From contig NZ_JAPDUW010000002.1 of the NCBI RefSeq assembly GCF_026015295.1, positions 170,001-234,000 of the forward strand: 64,000 nucleotides of DNA, in the 5' to 3' direction. The notes beneath the pieces are model-generated. The model was not told the DNA's origin, searched no databases, and worked only from the letters and a program-made list of their open reading frames with translations. Shown here in pieces: positions 62,933-64,000 of the stretch. Position 1 is the stretch's first letter; every line of letters starts with the position of its first letter. A program made the translations under genes and the position numbers. Source of the stretch: Segatella copri (GTDB lineage: Bacteria; Bacteroidota; Bacteroidia; Bacteroidales; Bacteroidaceae).

Positions 62933-64000
62933 ATGAAGACAATCATCGCAGAGAAGCCAAGCGTAGCCAAGGAAATCGCCCACATTGTGGGAGCTGACAA
63001 GCGTGAGGAAGGCTATATGCAGGGCAATGGCTATTATGTGACATGGGCATTCGGACATTTAGTGCAGCCAGCCATGCCGGAAACTTACGGCATGAAGGGA
63101 TTCCATGCGGAGAATCTGCCTGTGATTCCCGACCCGTTCGTTCTTGTTCCCCGACAAGTCAAGACAGAGAACGGCTACAAACCAGATGCAGGTGTGCTTG
63201 TCCAGATCAAGATAATCGGCAAGCTGTTTGACAGCAGTGAGCGCATTATTGTAGCAACCGATGCCGGACGTGAGGGAGAGTTGATTTTCCGATACCTCTA
63301 TGCGTATCTTGGTTGCAGGAAACCTTTCGACCGTCTCTGGATCAGTTCGCTTACGGACACCGCCATCCGTGAGGGACTTCTGAACCTCAAGGATGGCAAG
63401 GAGTATGACAATCTCTATCATGCAGCGAAGGCACGAAGTGAGGCAGACTGGCTCGTCGGCATCAACGGCACGCAGGCCCTGACGATAGCCGCAGGACGTG
63501 GCACCTATTCCGTAGGTCGTGTGCAGACTCCGACCCTTGGCATGGTGTGCGAACGCTATTGGGAACACAAGCGTTTCGAGTCGAAACCGTTCTGGCAGGT
63601 ACACTTCGGTGTGGTTGATGCAGACAGTGGCAATATACTGAAGTTCACATCTGCCAACCGATGGACAGACAAAGCTACCGCAACCGATATATATAATAAG
63701 GTGAAAGAAACAGGTTCTGTCATCATCACAAAGATCGCAACCAAGCGAAAGGTGGAGAAGGCACCGCTCCTTTACGACCTCACCACCTTGCAGAAAGAAG
63801 CCAATTCCCAGCATGGCTTCACGGCAGAGCATACACTCTCCATCGCCCAGAAACTCTACGAGGCAAAGTTCATCACCTATCCAAGAACATCAAGCCGCTA
63901 TATTTCGGATGATGTATTTGCCACCCTTCCCAAACTCTTCAAGAATCTGGAGAATCATTCGGAATATGGAGAAAAAGTGAAACTCTTGCCTGGCAGTGAG
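62933..64000 (+). CDS. topB: DNA topoisomerase III of the ICE, cut by window end
   Basis: 356 residues seen of about 700. Toprim domain (MKTIIAEKPSVAKEIAHIVG, then ATDAGREGELIFRYLY with catalytic Asp/Glu) and the active tyrosine in FITYPRTSSRYISDD. TopB of ICEs helps process DNA for transfer or replication. ATG 62933 follows the DUF3945 gene by 98 bases. Pieces of a related gene survive as remnants near 27.9 and 42.1 kb. Confidence 0.92.
   Translation, partial: MKTIIAEKPSVAKEIAHIVGADKREEGYMQGNGYYVTWAFGHLVQPAMPETYGMKGFHAENLPVIPDPFVLVPRQVKTENGYKPDAGVLVQIKIIGKLFDSSERIIVATDAGREGELIFRYLYAYLGCRKPFDRLWISSLTDTAIREGLLNLKDGKEYDNLYHAAKARSEADWLVGINGTQALTIAAGRGTYSVGRVQTPTLGMVCERYWEHKRFESKPFWQVHFGVVDADSGNILKFTSANRWTDKATATDIYNKVKETGSVIITKIATKRKVEKAPLLYDLTTLQKEANSQHGFTAEHTLSIAQKLYEAKFITYPRTSSRYISDDVFATLPKLFKNLENHSEYGEKVKLLPGSE

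Larger units (their letters stand above)
57765..64000. mobile_element. Left part of a Bacteroidetes integrative conjugative element
   Basis: Integrase, a regulator coupled to it, four short helix-turn-helix genes in divergent pairs, a DUF3945 protein and topB are in the order usual for CTnDOT/CTn-type elements. The GC content and codon use are higher than in the island to the left. Transfer genes would lie beyond the window. Confidence 0.8.

Noticed and set aside
63059..63832. 257-codon minus-strand frame in topB
   Set aside because: The plus strand reads topoisomerase III with toprim and active tyrosine motifs across the same bases.

Overview
The window comes from a gut Bacteroidota genome, most likely Prevotella/Segatella (P. 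copri-like). The evidence is a Mfa-type fimbrial operon with DUF3575/DUF3868 proteins, a giant surface protein with a type IX-secretion-like C-terminus, UpxY antiterminators, an HU/smalltalk/amidase cluster, the TTTG...TAnnTTTGC promoter type of this phylum, and a Bacteroidetes integrative conjugative element (ICE). No rRNA, CRISPR array or intact insertion sequence was seen. Species is inferred from gene content only.

Layout. (1) 0-14.5 kb: fimbriae operon, all on +: DUF3575, DUF3868/OmpA-like, four fimbrillin or anchor lipoproteins, and a 2,076-residue putative tip adhesin. (2) 14.5-57.4 kb: an AT-rich accessory island that reads as a stack of defence cassettes separated by repeats. Three copies of a upxY locus (14.7 kb intact, 28.3 kb truncated, 42.5 kb pseudogene) divide it into blocks of about 14 kb. 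Block A holds a ParE-type toxin-antitoxin pair and a seven-gene run: ABC-3C (nuclease-like effector, middle component, DUF3732 ATPase), an NA37/NdpA protein, SIR2, HerA, and a nuclease-SIR2 fusion. Block B holds amidase/smalltalk/HU, two small paralogues flanking a phased palindrome array, a YafQ pair, a HEPN-like/unknown/SecB-like/WYL cluster, CBASS (AGS-C cyclase plus SLATT effector), a trypsin-like protease with a small hydrophobic partner, and an AAA_13 ATPase with two small partners. Block C holds a Panacea pair, a four-gene methyltransferase / dual-GHKL histidine kinase / receiver / caspase-like operon, an ORF-less group II intron, a transposase remnant, and a HEPN gene whose end overlaps a tRNA-like element, followed by a nuclease-TPR protein and small partners. 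(3) 57.4-64 kb: left end of an ICE with a tyrosine recombinase, helix-turn-helix genes, a DUF3945 protein and topB, cut by the window edge.

The most striking observations are these. First, a near-perfect tRNA fold (52196-52295) has a 28-nt insertion in its anticodon loop and sits between a HEPN gene and a nuclease gene. Second, the operon at 45.9-50.3 kb seems to join DNA methylation, a phosphorelay and a caspase-like protease. Third, the 17.5-27.0 kb run combines parts of several known systems. Fourth, a shared non-coding leader lies upstream of several unrelated defence cassettes, suggesting a common acquisition or control module.

Functions are assigned from motifs and family resemblance read by eye. 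No database search or folding program was run.
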